Assembly (NCBI GenBank): GCA_018659505.1
Contig: JABJMI010000460.1
Coordinates: 1 to 29,098 of the forward strand
DNA from: Planctomicrobium sp.
Lineage (GTDB): Bacteria; Planctomycetota; Planctomycetia; Planctomycetales; Planctomycetaceae
Length of the DNA: 29,098 nt
Direction: 5' to 3'
Part shown: piece after piece, positions 16,257 to 24,381 of the stretch
How positions within the stretch are numbered: the stretch's first letter is position 1
Layout: every line of letters starts with the position of its first letter
Translations under genes and position numbers: made by a program
The notes under the pieces: generated by a model
Databases searched by the model: none
What the model saw: only the letters and a program-made list of their open reading frames with translations
What the model was told of the DNA's origin: nothing

Positions 16257-16753
16257 GACAGACCCCTAGTAAAAAACCAAGAAAAAAGAATGATTCCAGA
16301 TGTCAGTTCAACTCTCGTAATGAGTGACTTAAATTCAATGACGACAGCATAAAATCAAAGAGTTTAAGATATTTTGTTTTCCTTAAACTCTATTTCAAGT
16401 AAATTTCTTCATACATCATGCTTCGAGATGAAACTCAATGTCAAGTCCGCATGAATATTTTCGCGGCGGAAACAGCTTTGCAAATTGCAATCCCCCAACC
16501 GCAGCTTTGATCGATAATTGTATTATTACGCTTATTTCAGATGAGATGTCAGCGCAAAATCAACAATTCTCTAAGCAAATCCATTTCCAGTCCAGTTAAG
16601 CAGGTCGGTTGAACTGGAGAATGTATAGGAATTGTGATTTGCCCAACATTCTGATTTATTTTGATTCCCTACGATGACCGCCCTACACCATCGATATTGT
16701 TCCCGCCTCGTATGCCATACATTGTCACCCGCGTAATCTAAGAAAGCTTTCCC
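16257..16753. other. 497-bp divergent intergenic region
   Basis: Lies between the divergent starts of the DUF1559 and peroxiredoxin-like genes and must hold both promoters. It is A/T-rich. The only structured element I can point to is TTGCAAATTGCAA (16478-16490), two TTGCAA units separated by one base and symmetric. I see no gene, RNA or repeat family in it. Confidence 0.5.
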
Positions 16754-17332
16754 ATGAAATTCAGCCTCAAAATGTCTCTGCTGTTGGTTTGCAGTTTTCC
16801 AATTCTGCTTGTCGCCTCCCAGAGTTTTGCTGAAGAGTCGCAAGTTCCACCAAAGGTTGGGGCGACAGCATCTGAGTTCAAACTGAAGGAATTGAAAACA
16901 GATCGTGAAGTATCATTGCAAGCGACTTTGAAAGACTCTCCTGTCGTTCTCGTTGTCTTGAGAGGCTATCCCGGATATCAGTGTCCTCTTTGTTCACGAC
17001 AAGTGGGGGCGTTAATTCAAGCACAAAAAGGGATCGCAGCCACTGGAGCTGAAGTGATTCTCGTTTACCCTGGCTTAGATGCCGGACTGGAGACCAAAGC
17101 GAAAGAGTTTTTTCAGAAACATCAATTGCCTAAAAACTTCACGGTTGTGACTGATCCGAATTACGTATTCACCAATCAGTACGATCTACGTTGGGATGCA
17201 CCGCGAGAAACGGCTTATCCTTCGACATTTGTCATCAACAAAGATGGAAAGATCGTCTCAGCAAAAGTCAGCCGCTCTCACGGAGATCGCTCAAGTCCGC
17301 AGAGTGTCTTGAAAGTTTTGAAGAGTCTTTGA
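16754..17332 (+). CDS. secreted peroxiredoxin/thioredoxin-fold (AhpC/TSA-like) protein
   Basis: 192 residues. Residues 1-26 are a signal peptide ending in SFA, so the protein acts outside the cytoplasm. The mature part has the redoxin fold: VGATASEFKLKELKTDREVSL, then VVLVVLRGYPGYQCPLCSRQVGALI with C77 and C80 in a CPLC motif. YPSTFVINKDGKIVSAKVSRSHGDR contains the cis-proline and closing strands. Peroxiredoxins reduce peroxides through the first cysteine; a CxxC at this point also fits an atypical or thiol-disulfide role. The ATG at 16754 is preferred because it gives a complete signal peptide, although Met7 is possible. Confidence 0.87.
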   Translation: MKFSLKMSLLLVCSFPILLVASQSFAEESQVPPKVGATASEFKLKELKTDREVSLQATLKDSPVVLVVLRGYPGYQCPLCSRQVGALIQAQKGIAATGAEVILVYPGLDAGLETKAKEFFQKHQLPKNFTVVTDPNYVFTNQYDLRWDAPRETAYPSTFVINKDGKIVSAKVSRSHGDRSSPQSVLKVLKSL

Positions 17333-17359
17333 TCGATGAGTTTTTGAGACGAGATCAAT

Positions 17360-17378
17360 AGCACACATTAAGTGTGCT
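17360..17378. terminator. hairpin between convergent genes
   Basis: AGCACAC (17360-17366), loop ATTAA, then GTGTGCT (17372-17378). It sits in the 56-bp gap between the ends of the peroxiredoxin-like and aroDE-like genes. There is no U-tract directly after the stem on either strand, so termination is only likely from its position. Confidence 0.45.
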
Positions 17379-17388
17379 GCTAAACGTG

Positions 17389-18837
17389 TTAATTTTCCAT
17401 CAGACCTTTTGCGAATGCTGTTTCGGGGAGATCTTTACCGGTGATCGCTTTGAATTGAGAACTGACTTGATTTGAATAGATCGTCGCTGAGTCGAGCGTG
17501 TTCGCTCCACGTGATCGAGCTTCGTTCATCAGTTCGGTTTCGAGCGGCAAATCACTGAGGTCAAGGACAGTCATGTTCGGTTTAATCACGGAAGGATTGA
17601 TTTGTCCTTTCTTGCTGCCGATCTCGATATTCGGGTCAGCGACGATGAGAACATCTGCCAGAGTTTCATAGAGATTGTGATACGGGACAAATCGGCATCC
17701 ATGTTGAGCGGCTGTCAGTGTCGCTTCTTTGTCGTCTGGTCCACAGACGCTCACCATGCCTTTGCGTTGAGTCATCGCATACACCATTGAATTTGCGATG
17801 CCCCCATTTCCAACAACCAGAATGCTCAACTTCTCCAGTGGACGTTTGCCTTCCGAGCTCTCCTCGAGTGCCTTCAATCCGCTGCGCCATAAAGTATTGT
17901 AGCCAGACCAGCCTTTATCTCGCTTGAGCAATAAATTGATATAGCGACTTTCGGCGTCGTGCTTGTCAATATGTTCTGCCAAATCGAGCAGCGATTCTCC
18001 ATGCTTGCTTCCAACGATGATGGCTCGGATTTTTAAGATGTCGAGCATCTTTTTCAGTTCGTCGACGTTCTCAAGTTCAATCGGAAGGCAGCGAACATTC
18101 AAGTCTAATTCTTTGAAGGCTGCGTTCAAGATTTTCGTGGTGATAATTTGAGCTTCTCCAAATCCAGAGATCGCAACGAATGTCGTTTTCCGATTGATGT
18201 CCTTGCAGTAGAATGTTTCGTTCAGTTCGAAGACGGTCGCTTGCCCTTCGTGTGCTTCCATGCCTTGTTCGAGCGCGGCATAGATCCAAGGTGATCCGTA
18301 CTTTCGACCAAGCAAAGAGAAGGTCAATTCAGGTCGACCGAGACCCATTCCAACGACTGGTAGAATTCTCTTTTGACTGACCGCTGCGAGTAACGGCCAA
18401 GCTGCTCCTAGAGTTGGAGTCGGCCAAGTGAATTTCACTAGGTCGGCTTTTGCGTTGGCTGCTTCGTCGAAGATGGAATCGATGTCTGTCTCGGGTCGAT
18501 CCAAACGAGTGAAACTGATGACTCGTTTAGTTTCACCGAAGCGAGGAACATTCGGAGCAATGTCGAGGTCGAGTTCAATGTACGCCGGGCCTGCGACGAT
18601 TGCTTGTCGCAGTAGCATCAATCGCTCTTCTTCTGTCCCTTGCCATTGCCCACCGTCCTGCTTACGACGACACGAAACAATGACAGGCTTGTCGATGCAA
18701 GTAATGAGATCTTTGACGTCCGGCTCTTTAGCAAAATTGTCCAAGCAAAGCTCAACAATGTCACCATTGCGGGCAGCGTTGAGCATATCGACCTTCGCAA
18801 GCGTGCGAGACGTAGGGGTCACAGTTACACAGATCAC
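17389..18837 (-). CDS. AroD-AroE-like fusion (3-dehydroquinate dehydratase/shikimate dehydrogenase)
   Basis: 482 residues. Residues 1-210 resemble type I 3-dehydroquinate dehydratase: SCRRKQDGGQW, AYIELDLDI, ADLVKFTW with the Schiff-base lysine at about 135, and EGQATVFELNE. Residues about 217-480 resemble shikimate dehydrogenase: TTFVAISG, ILNAAFKEL, a lysine at 278, GYNT (312-315), and the Rossmann motif VVGNGGIAN (341-349). Such fusions catalyse two successive steps toward chorismate. By eye several residues differ: the dehydratase His appears as Thr110 and a binding Arg as Ser174, while in the dehydrogenase the HSxSP motif is absent and the Asp of NTD is Leu316. Activity is therefore uncertain and I withhold the symbol. 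Confidence 0.8.
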   Translation of the reverse strand: MICVTVTPTSRTLAKVDMLNAARNGDIVELCLDNFAKEPDVKDLITCIDKPVIVSCRRKQDGGQWQGTEEERLMLLRQAIVAGPAYIELDLDIAPNVPRFGETKRVISFTRLDRPETDIDSIFDEAANAKADLVKFTWPTPTLGAAWPLLAAVSQKRILPVVGMGLGRPELTFSLLGRKYGSPWIYAALEQGMEAHEGQATVFELNETFYCKDINRKTTFVAISGFGEAQIITTKILNAAFKELDLNVRCLPIELENVDELKKMLDILKIRAIIVGSKHGESLLDLAEHIDKHDAESRYINLLLKRDKGWSGYNTLWRSGLKALEESSEGKRPLEKLSILVVGNGGIANSMVYAMTQRKGMVSVCGPDDKEATLTAAQHGCRFVPYHNLYETLADVLIVADPNIEIGSKKGQINPSVIKPNMTVLDLSDLPLETELMNEARSRGANTLDSATIYSNQVSSQFKAITGKDLPETAFAKGLMEN

Positions 18838-19485
18838 TCTTCAACCTCTCATCAAATCATTCAACCCGGAGACCATTAGATGCTGAAATGTTAGCGAGTG
18901 AATGAGACAATGTCCTGCGTTGAATAGAATAATGTGAAATTTCCAGATCAAGTCGAAACGATGACTGCAACTTTGCTGCTGAACAAATATCGTAACATTT
19001 CACGGACTTGGATTCAGAGACAGGCTGAGAACCACGAAACAAACGAACCACACGAAAGAAAACCATTCCGCCTCGCTTCAGGTAAGTGAGTATTAGGTAG
19101 ACATAGCTCGATGCAAAATCTTGTCTATCAAGCTTTCAATCAAAAAATGAATAGACAGGATGAACATGATTTACAGGATAAGATGAACACATTCCAATTT
19201 CGGAAACAGAAACATGTACAATTCATACGATTGTCTTGTCAGTCTTAAATTCGTTTCAGGCGTAAAAAGATTGTTGAAATTGAGGAGGACATTGCAATAT
19301 TTATCCTGTTCATCATGTCAATCCTGTCTGAATTCACGGGATGAGCTGGACAGGATTCGTTGTTTTTCCAGGTCTGACTGCTACCGTATTCTTTTCGTGT
19401 CGTTTGTGTGTTTCGTGGTCAGCCAATACTGACAAGGCTGCGAACGGTTACCAAATTTCAACTCGAACTTGAAGTAATGCAACCA
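18838..19485. other. 648-bp intergenic region dominated by repeats
   Basis: Lies upstream of the aroDE-like gene and downstream of the DUF2071 gene, both on the minus strand. Bases 18838-19015 should contain the aroDE promoter, and no clear motif is seen. Bases 19018-19430 hold the nested inverted repeat described separately. Short open frames over this stretch encode low-complexity peptides derived from the repeats and are not genes. Confidence 0.6.
19018..19425. repeat. nested inverted repeat of two 9-nt periodic families
   Basis: The outer arms belong to a CACGAAA family: 19030-19062 contains CCACGAAAC, AAACGAACC, ACACGAAAG, and 19389-19420 is its approximate inverse TTTTCGTGT, CGTTTGTGT, GTTTCGTGG. 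The flanks GGCTGA and TCAGCC extend the match. The inner arms belong to an ACAGGAT family: 19152-19188 contains ACAGGATGA, ACATGATTT, ACAGGATAA, and 19297-19330 is the inverse TTATCCTGT, TCATCATGT, CAATCCTGT. A further GGACAGGATT lies near 19348. All four arms have a 9-nt period. Confidence 0.75.
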
Positions 19486-20202
19486 TCAAATTGACTCGCA
19501 AGATTTCCACTCATGGTCGATTCCCTGCATGAGTAACGCATTATCAAACGTCAAAGAACCAGATGGAAAATGTTCCAGGTCGCTAAAGTAAGACGATTCG
19601 ACATGCGAGACGGTCAACGGTGTGACCTCCCAGTTGAACGTCTTGAGCCGCAGTCCATCATATTGCGACTCTGCATGAGCCGGCGAATAACCGAGTGACC
19701 CTTCTTCAAAAAATGTTGAGCAGTCTGTCAAACTGGAGAAGATTGAGTTCTCTGGTAAGTCGTCTGCGATTTGTGCTTTGACCTCGACTTTTGTTGTATC
19801 ATCAAGGCTTTGCATCCGCAGTTCAAAATTCTTGTCATCCTCTTTCACTCCGAACTTTGCCCGATGATGCACACCCGGAAAGAGTCGACCTCCTGCGAGG
19901 CTGTTCAACAACGAAGATGTATCTCGCCGAGGGATGTAGACGCCTGTTTGAATTCCTTCAGGGGTGTCCCATTCAACAGCGATCCGATGAGCCGCATTCT
20001 CTGAAGAGATCCCCATCCAGCCAGGAAAGAGTCTTGGTCGAATCTTTTTCAATCGAATCAAACAGATCCCGGCAACCCCATGCCCGTTGACTAACTGAGG
20101 TCGGAACGGAGAGGGGCAAACTTTCGCAAGTACCTCTGGATCAACTCGATAGTTAATCAGCAACCGCCGGTCAATAATCCCTCGAATCGCTGGTACTCGC
20201 AT
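19486..20202 (-). CDS. DUF2071 domain protein
   Basis: 238 residues from the ATG at 20202 (MRVPAIRGIIDRRLLINYRVDPEVL), which has AAAGGA six bases upstream on the minus strand. An upstream in-frame ATG at 20262 lacks such a site. The pattern of LLINYRVDPEVLAKVCPSPFRP, then GVAGICLIRLKKIRP, ENAAHRIAVEW and GVYIPRRDTSS is that of DUF2071 (YqjF-like, acetoacetate decarboxylase-like fold). No enzymatic role is established. It is divergent from the cyclase-like gene 427 bp away. Confidence 0.8.
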   Translation of the reverse strand: MRVPAIRGIIDRRLLINYRVDPEVLAKVCPSPFRPQLVNGHGVAGICLIRLKKIRPRLFPGWMGISSENAAHRIAVEWDTPEGIQTGVYIPRRDTSSLLNSLAGGRLFPGVHHRAKFGVKEDDKNFELRMQSLDDTTKVEVKAQIADDLPENSIFSSLTDCSTFFEEGSLGYSPAHAESQYDGLRLKTFNWEVTPLTVSHVESSYFSDLEHFPSGSLTFDNALLMQGIDHEWKSCESI

Positions 20203-20629
20203 TTCTGTTCCTTTAAGTTCGGATCTATTTACATGATACCGAGAAATCTCTGGGAACTTCACTCAGCAAAGTGATTATTCAGACGAAGAACAGTTGATTT
20301 TGAATCTCGACCTATTGTGCAAGCCACAGTTCACGTGGATCGTCGAACTTCACTCACCTTAGGTCGCTTGGTCGCCTGTGGATACCGGTCAAGCAATGTT
20401 TTACCGCTAAAAAATATCCTCTAAATAGATTCGATACAAACTATTTTTAGCAACCATGTCTCGAAAATTCAGATAACAGATATGGAGACGCATTGAATTT
20501 CTTTGGAAATGGCGATGGTTTCCTGCCTCGCTGTTTGTGTTTTACGCATTTCATGATCAGACTGCATAAGATTCACGTCGATGGCAGAGCGCAGTTGATA
20601 CAGATTTCTTGTAGAGAGATGAGGGTGAC
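20203..20629. other. 427-bp divergent intergenic region
   Basis: Must contain the promoters of the DUF2071 gene (minus) and the cyclase-like gene (plus). GCAAGCCACAGTTCACGTGG (about 20320-20339) resembles the AAGCCACAGT element at 7034-7043, suggesting a degraded repeat copy. I see no gene or convincing promoter hexamers. Confidence 0.45.
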
Positions 20630-21475
20630 ATGGTAGGAACAGGGCAATCACGATCTGCGAGTAGCACTCCGATTGGTGGCATTTGCGGATCTCATCAGCA
20701 AGCATTCTTTAATGTTGCCAGAGCGCTAAAAGTCTGGATTTTGGTCAGGGCGACGAACAAAAGCTCTCTGAAATTTATTGGTCCAGCTTTTCCCGACGTG
20801 ATCCCGAAGCCAAAAAGCTGCGATGCAAAGACATCAGATGCTGGTCCCAATGGCGGATTGGTCATGTGTCCCATGATCGTTCCTGATGCTTTCTCACCTG
20901 AAAGGCTCAGCGAAGCGATGGAAACGTGGCATAAATGGGCTCCTGAATGGATTCCGGTCCAATTCGAGAAAAGCTTCTTAGACAAGACTGACGATCGTCA
21001 GCATCGTACTGATTTCGATGATGATCAGTTCAATAAAGATGGACTCCCAGTTCACTTTGGGGTGATTGAAGACGAATACTCGCCCTATTTTGGCTGCGTC
21101 GTCAACTTCCAGAGCGGTTCCCCAAAGATGATGCACGGCGACTACGATCTGTATGATGTCGTCGATCCTCAGTCTTTCAATGATCGTCGTCGAATGGAAC
21201 TAGATTTCAACGGTTCAAAATCACTGTATGGACCGAAGACAGCCCAGGTTCAAGAAGCATTGAACAACCTAATGACCGATGGACAGGTCTCTAGCGCTCT
21301 GATTCAACATGGGGAGCATTTGGCAAAGTTCGATCACAAAGAAGACATGATCTATGCCTTTAGCCCAACTTCTGGAGACGCACTCATCATCATTTACCCA
21401 TTTGCGTTTGGGTTGGAGTCTGTGAGGTCTCTCTATCGCAATATCTTCAATAACAGACAGCCTTTAGGACGTTAA
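20630..21475 (+). CDS. edema-factor/CyaA/ExoY-like nucleotidyl cyclase domain protein
   Basis: 281 residues, with GAGGGTG just before the ATG. The sequence follows the catalytic core of class II adenylyl cyclase toxins. SHQQAFFNVARALKVWILVR (21-40) and NK (43-44) match the EF stretch HADAFKKIARELNTYILFR..NK. K60 and K67, seven residues apart, with KTSDAGPNGG (67-76), match EF K346, K353 and KSSDWGPVAG. D171-Y-D173-L matches the metal-binding DYDL (EF D491 and D493). QHGEH (226-230) followed by FDHKEDMIYAFSPTSGDAL matches EF H577 and its following strand. Differences: the EF H351 position is Asp65, and the EF N583 equivalent is not seen. There is no signal peptide, membrane segment or delivery domain. 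Predicted to make cAMP, cGMP or another cyclic nucleotide, possibly needing an activator; activity is unproven. Confidence 0.75.
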   Translation: MVGTGQSRSASSTPIGGICGSHQQAFFNVARALKVWILVRATNKSSLKFIGPAFPDVIPKPKSCDAKTSDAGPNGGLVMCPMIVPDAFSPERLSEAMETWHKWAPEWIPVQFEKSFLDKTDDRQHRTDFDDDQFNKDGLPVHFGVIEDEYSPYFGCVVNFQSGSPKMMHGDYDLYDVVDPQSFNDRRRMELDFNGSKSLYGPKTAQVQEALNNLMTDGQVSSALIQHGEHLAKFDHKEDMIYAFSPTSGDALIIIYPFAFGLESVRSLYRNIFNNRQPLGR

Positions 21476-21811
21476 TAGCAAGCATGCACTGAAAGCAGTT
21501 CACGATATTCCCGTCTTCTGATCGCACATTAAACCGATTTCATTTGAAGACCGGAAAGGCTTATTCGCTGATGCAGACTCTTCAGCCAGCTCTATATCTC
21601 TTCGCTGATGAAAGTCTTGTGTAAAAGTAATGACACCGCTGAGGCACTGAGGTTAAGGAATAGTCCCGAATCACCTTCCCTGAATTGACGGGATTCTGAA
21701 CCTCACCGAGTCGTGCTTGCTTTCAGTTACAGAGTGCTGTGTGATACTGTTTTTCTGCATGAACAATATCAATTCACACATGATTCTTTCTCTAAGCAGC
21801 AGGCTAATGAA
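21476..21811. other. 336-bp intergenic region
   Basis: Lies between the cyclase-like gene and the secreted EEP gene, both on the plus strand. An open frame continues upstream of the chosen EEP start to 21713, but it would put 33 polar residues before the signal peptide. I see no repeat, hairpin terminator or RNA gene. Confidence 0.45.
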
Positions 21812-22624
21812 ATGTCGAAGTTAATGATTCAGAAGATCCTTGCCGGGATGATTTGCGTATTACTTGGACCTTGGTCTTTCCACGAAGCCTGTGCGGAAGA
21901 TCCAATTCAGCTGAAGGTACTGTGCTACAACATCCATTATGGGCAGGGGATGGATGGCGAGTACGACATCCCTCGGCTGGCAAAAGTAATTTCCGATCAA
22001 CAACCAGACATTGTTGCTCTTCAAGAAGTTGACGTCGCAGTCAGACGTTCCGGGCAAGTTCATCAGGCTCAAAAGCTGGCGGAACTGACGGGCATGAAGG
22101 TTCGCTTCGGACCAACGCAGCACTACGAAGGGGGACTCTTCGGGAATGCGGTGTTAACTAACCTTCCAATTGAAGATGTTCATATCCAACCCTTGCCGTA
22201 CTCTGAAAGTACACCTGAGAAAACGACCTATCCCCGAGCAGCGATCGCTGTCAAAGTTGTGTTGCCGAACGGGAAACTCCTGAAAGTGATCAGCACGCAC
22301 TTTCAGCATAATGTGGAAGAAGATCGAGTGAAAGAAGCGACTGCCATCAATCGCTTCTTTCCCAGGGATGATCTGCCCACAATTCTCGCGGGTGACATGA
22401 ATGCGACACCGGATTCGGAGCCAGTCAAGATTCTGCGTAAGCAATGGGAGCTCGCAATCGACGAAGCAAAAACTCCATCTGCTCCTTCAATCAAACCCCG
22501 TTCACGAATCGACTACATCTTCTACCGAGGTTCATTCCTGAAGTTGATCCACTCTGAAGTCATCGCGGAAGAGATGGCTTCCGACCATCGACCTGTTCTC
22601 GCGATTTTTGAACTGCTCGATTGA
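21812..22624 (+). CDS. secreted endonuclease/exonuclease/phosphatase family protein
   Basis: 270 residues from the ATG at 21812, chosen because it gives a signal peptide (about 1-28, cleavage near ACA-ED). A frame extension to 21713 would bury it. EEP-fold residues: Asn40 in LCYNIHYG, Glu72 in ALQEVD, His163 in STHFQH, Asp195 and Asn197 in AGDMNATP, Asp234 in SRIDYIF, and Asp258-His259 in ASDHRPV. All are in order and intact. The SRIDYIF and RSGQVHQAQKLAELTG segments resemble secreted phosphodiesterases and sphingomyelinase-like or nuclease members; the substrate cannot be assigned. Its end faces the TadE-like gene 7 bp away. Confidence 0.87.
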   Translation: MSKLMIQKILAGMICVLLGPWSFHEACAEDPIQLKVLCYNIHYGQGMDGEYDIPRLAKVISDQQPDIVALQEVDVAVRRSGQVHQAQKLAELTGMKVRFGPTQHYEGGLFGNAVLTNLPIEDVHIQPLPYSESTPEKTTYPRAAIAVKVVLPNGKLLKVISTHFQHNVEEDRVKEATAINRFFPRDDLPTILAGDMNATPDSEPVKILRKQWELAIDEAKTPSAPSIKPRSRIDYIFYRGSFLKLIHSEVIAEEMASDHRPVLAIFELLD

Positions 22625-22631
22625 AGCACTC

Positions 22632-23078
22632 TCACTCATGTCGCATGGCGGAATTTCCCTTGAGTGTCACGCCAGCTAGGAAACGGAAGAAATATCCGAC
22701 GTCGTCGTAGTCGACATCTACTTGCACTTCGACAAGATCACGGGTGCTGGCGTTCGCAGTTTCGTTGCCGGGATCTGGATTCCCAGGATGAGCTGTGACT
22801 GTGACAGTCACAGCTGAATTTGTAATTGTCGTACCGACGGTTCGGAAGACTTGATCGACTGCCATCGCTTTCACTTCGGCGGTTGTCACTCCACGGATAA
22901 TGCTCATGCGGTTTGCTTCACGGGCAGCGTTGGTGATGAGGTTTGAAACCATCAGTGCACGTCCAAATTCAACGACACCAAATGTGACGCTCAACATGAT
23001 CGGCAACATAAATGCTGTCTCGACAATGGCTGTACCAATTCGATTCTTATTCTGTTCGGGACGAAATGAACGCCGCAT
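22632..23078 (-). CDS. TadE-like pilus assembly protein
   Basis: 148 residues. A basic N-terminus leads into GTAIVETAFMLPIMLSVTFGVVEFGRAL (about 15-42), the TadE domain with its conserved Glu and a single membrane helix. The remainder is a beta-rich exported part. TadE-type pseudopilins accompany Flp/Tad pili in tight adherence systems. It is the last of three minus-strand genes and follows the TadG-like gene by 66 bp. No Tad ATPase, secretin or Flp pilin lies in the window. Confidence 0.85.
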   Translation of the reverse strand: MRRSFRPEQNKNRIGTAIVETAFMLPIMLSVTFGVVEFGRALMVSNLITNAAREANRMSIIRGVTTAEVKAMAVDQVFRTVGTTITNSAVTVTVTAHPGNPDPGNETANASTRDLVEVQVDVDYDDVGYFFRFLAGVTLKGNSAMRHE

Positions 23079-23144
23079 GAGTCGCTCCAGGGGATGTTAA
23101 GGTTGAATGACTGTATCCGCAGTCACTAAGTCTGTAGACGGGGC

Positions 23145-24323
23145 TTATTGAACAATGGAAGCGCCGGTTAAAATTGAATCTTCAGTAATGACGGTGTCTC
23201 CACCAACGGTTGTCGCGTCGTAGAACGGGGCCGGCTGAATGTAGACTTTCTTGCCCGAGGGCTTTCCCGTTAGTTTCACATACACGATCCGAATCGGGAC
23301 AAACTTCACGACTGTGTACATCGCATTGTTTCCATTTCCTGAAACAGTGGTGAACAGCGGGATCATCCGTGGCTGACCTTTGATCTGTTCCAGTTGCCCT
23401 TTCACTCCTGCACTAATCCCGGTATCCCCATTGATTTGCATCGGGACTGCCTCAAAGTCAAGTTCGCCGCCGAAGTAGGAGAGATCGTCATCGTTGAGTC
23501 CATAGAGGATTTGTCTCCGGATGTCCGCAGTACTATTTCCGGCATGACCGAAGTCGACAGTCCCACGATTACCTGGTGGAAGGTTTTGGTTACCGTATGG
23601 GAAGAGGTCGACTTCCAAGATTCCGTCTGGTCCGTTGGTGACTTGCCCCGTCTGATCATTGTATGTGTAGTTATCTTGACCAGTCCCATTGAGCATTGCA
23701 TCCCATGTTCCGACGTCTAAAGCATAAGGGAGGACGTCAACATTTTGACTCGGAATTTTGCGGACTTTGACAGCTGGCACAAGAGCCGCTGTTGACCTTA
23801 CCGACAGAGTCGCATTCTCTCTTCCAATCACAGGGGCAAACCAGAGATCGATAGGAACGTCTCCATTCTGGCTTCCAAAGTTGTCTCGACGAGTAATCAC
23901 TTCCACAACATTGTAAGGACTGGTGTTCCATGATGTGTTCCATTCTTCATTCACTTCATCCCATTGGCGTTGACCAAAACGGATGTCCAGATTTGAATCA
24001 AGATATGTACTATCAAGTCCGCCAGCATTGTTTTCGGCAGCGACAGCAACGGCAGCAGCTCTTGCTGCTGTAGCAACTTCAGCAGGAGTCTTGGTGGCAC
24101 CTACTCCCCAACCGTCATAAAGCTCCAAGTTTGCTGCGAGAGCTGCTGCGTCAGCACTTCTTTGTAGTTGCGCTCGTGTCAGCGTGATATAGCCGATATC
24201 GACAGCGAAGGCAGTAAAGGCGAAAAGTATGATCATGAGACCGATGCTCAAGACCATGATTGAGCCTTTGCGGGATGTTTCTGTAAACTGTGTCAGAGAT
24301 ATTTGCGAATTCTTCATTTCCAA
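23145..24323 (-). CDS. TadG-like protein with N-terminal Tad domain
   Basis: 392 residues. RKGSIMVLSIGLMIILFAFTAFAVDIGYITLTRAQLQRSADAAALAANLEL (about 18-68) is the putative Flp pilus-assembly TadG N-terminal domain: one membrane helix, then the helix ending in LQxSADAAALAA. The exported part (about 70-392) has low similarity to anything I recognise and is rich in Asn, Gly and Asp. Its role is probably with the neighbouring TadE-like protein at the envelope. The second methionine (Met3) could also be the start. It lies between the 220-residue signal-peptide protein and the TadE-like gene. Confidence 0.83.
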   Translation of the reverse strand: MEMKNSQISLTQFTETSRKGSIMVLSIGLMIILFAFTAFAVDIGYITLTRAQLQRSADAAALAANLELYDGWGVGATKTPAEVATAARAAAVAVAAENNAGGLDSTYLDSNLDIRFGQRQWDEVNEEWNTSWNTSPYNVVEVITRRDNFGSQNGDVPIDLWFAPVIGRENATLSVRSTAALVPAVKVRKIPSQNVDVLPYALDVGTWDAMLNGTGQDNYTYNDQTGQVTNGPDGILEVDLFPYGNQNLPPGNRGTVDFGHAGNSTADIRRQILYGLNDDDLSYFGGELDFEAVPMQINGDTGISAGVKGQLEQIKGQPRMIPLFTTVSGNGNNAMYTVVKFVPIRIVYVKLTGKPSGKKVYIQPAPFYDATTVGGDTVITEDSILTGASIVQ

Positions 24324-24381
24324 TCCTTAACTCAAATGAACCGCTGGACGATGTTACTGATGAGGTCTTGTAAAGAGCTGA

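Noticed and set aside
18428..18886. 152-residue plus-strand open frame opposite the aroDE-like gene
   Set aside because: Antisense shadow of the conserved dehydratase domain; Ser/Arg/Met-rich composition typical of reverse-frame translation.
19018..19425. Possible CRISPR array
   Set aside because: Units are 9 nt, imperfect and without spacers of uniform length; arms are inverted rather than direct, and no cas gene is near.
19214..19432. 72-residue plus-strand open frame rich in Cys, Arg and Ser
   Set aside because: It lies inside the nested inverted repeat and ends in a repeat-derived peptide (FVSFVCFVVSQY). No ribosome binding site; not a gene.
20630..21475. Idea that the cyclase-like gene forms a toxin-immunity or secretion cassette with its neighbours
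   Set aside because: The flanking genes (DUF2071, divergent; a secreted EEP protein 336 bp downstream with its own signal peptide) show no immunity, chaperone or secretion features, so a cassette is unsupported.
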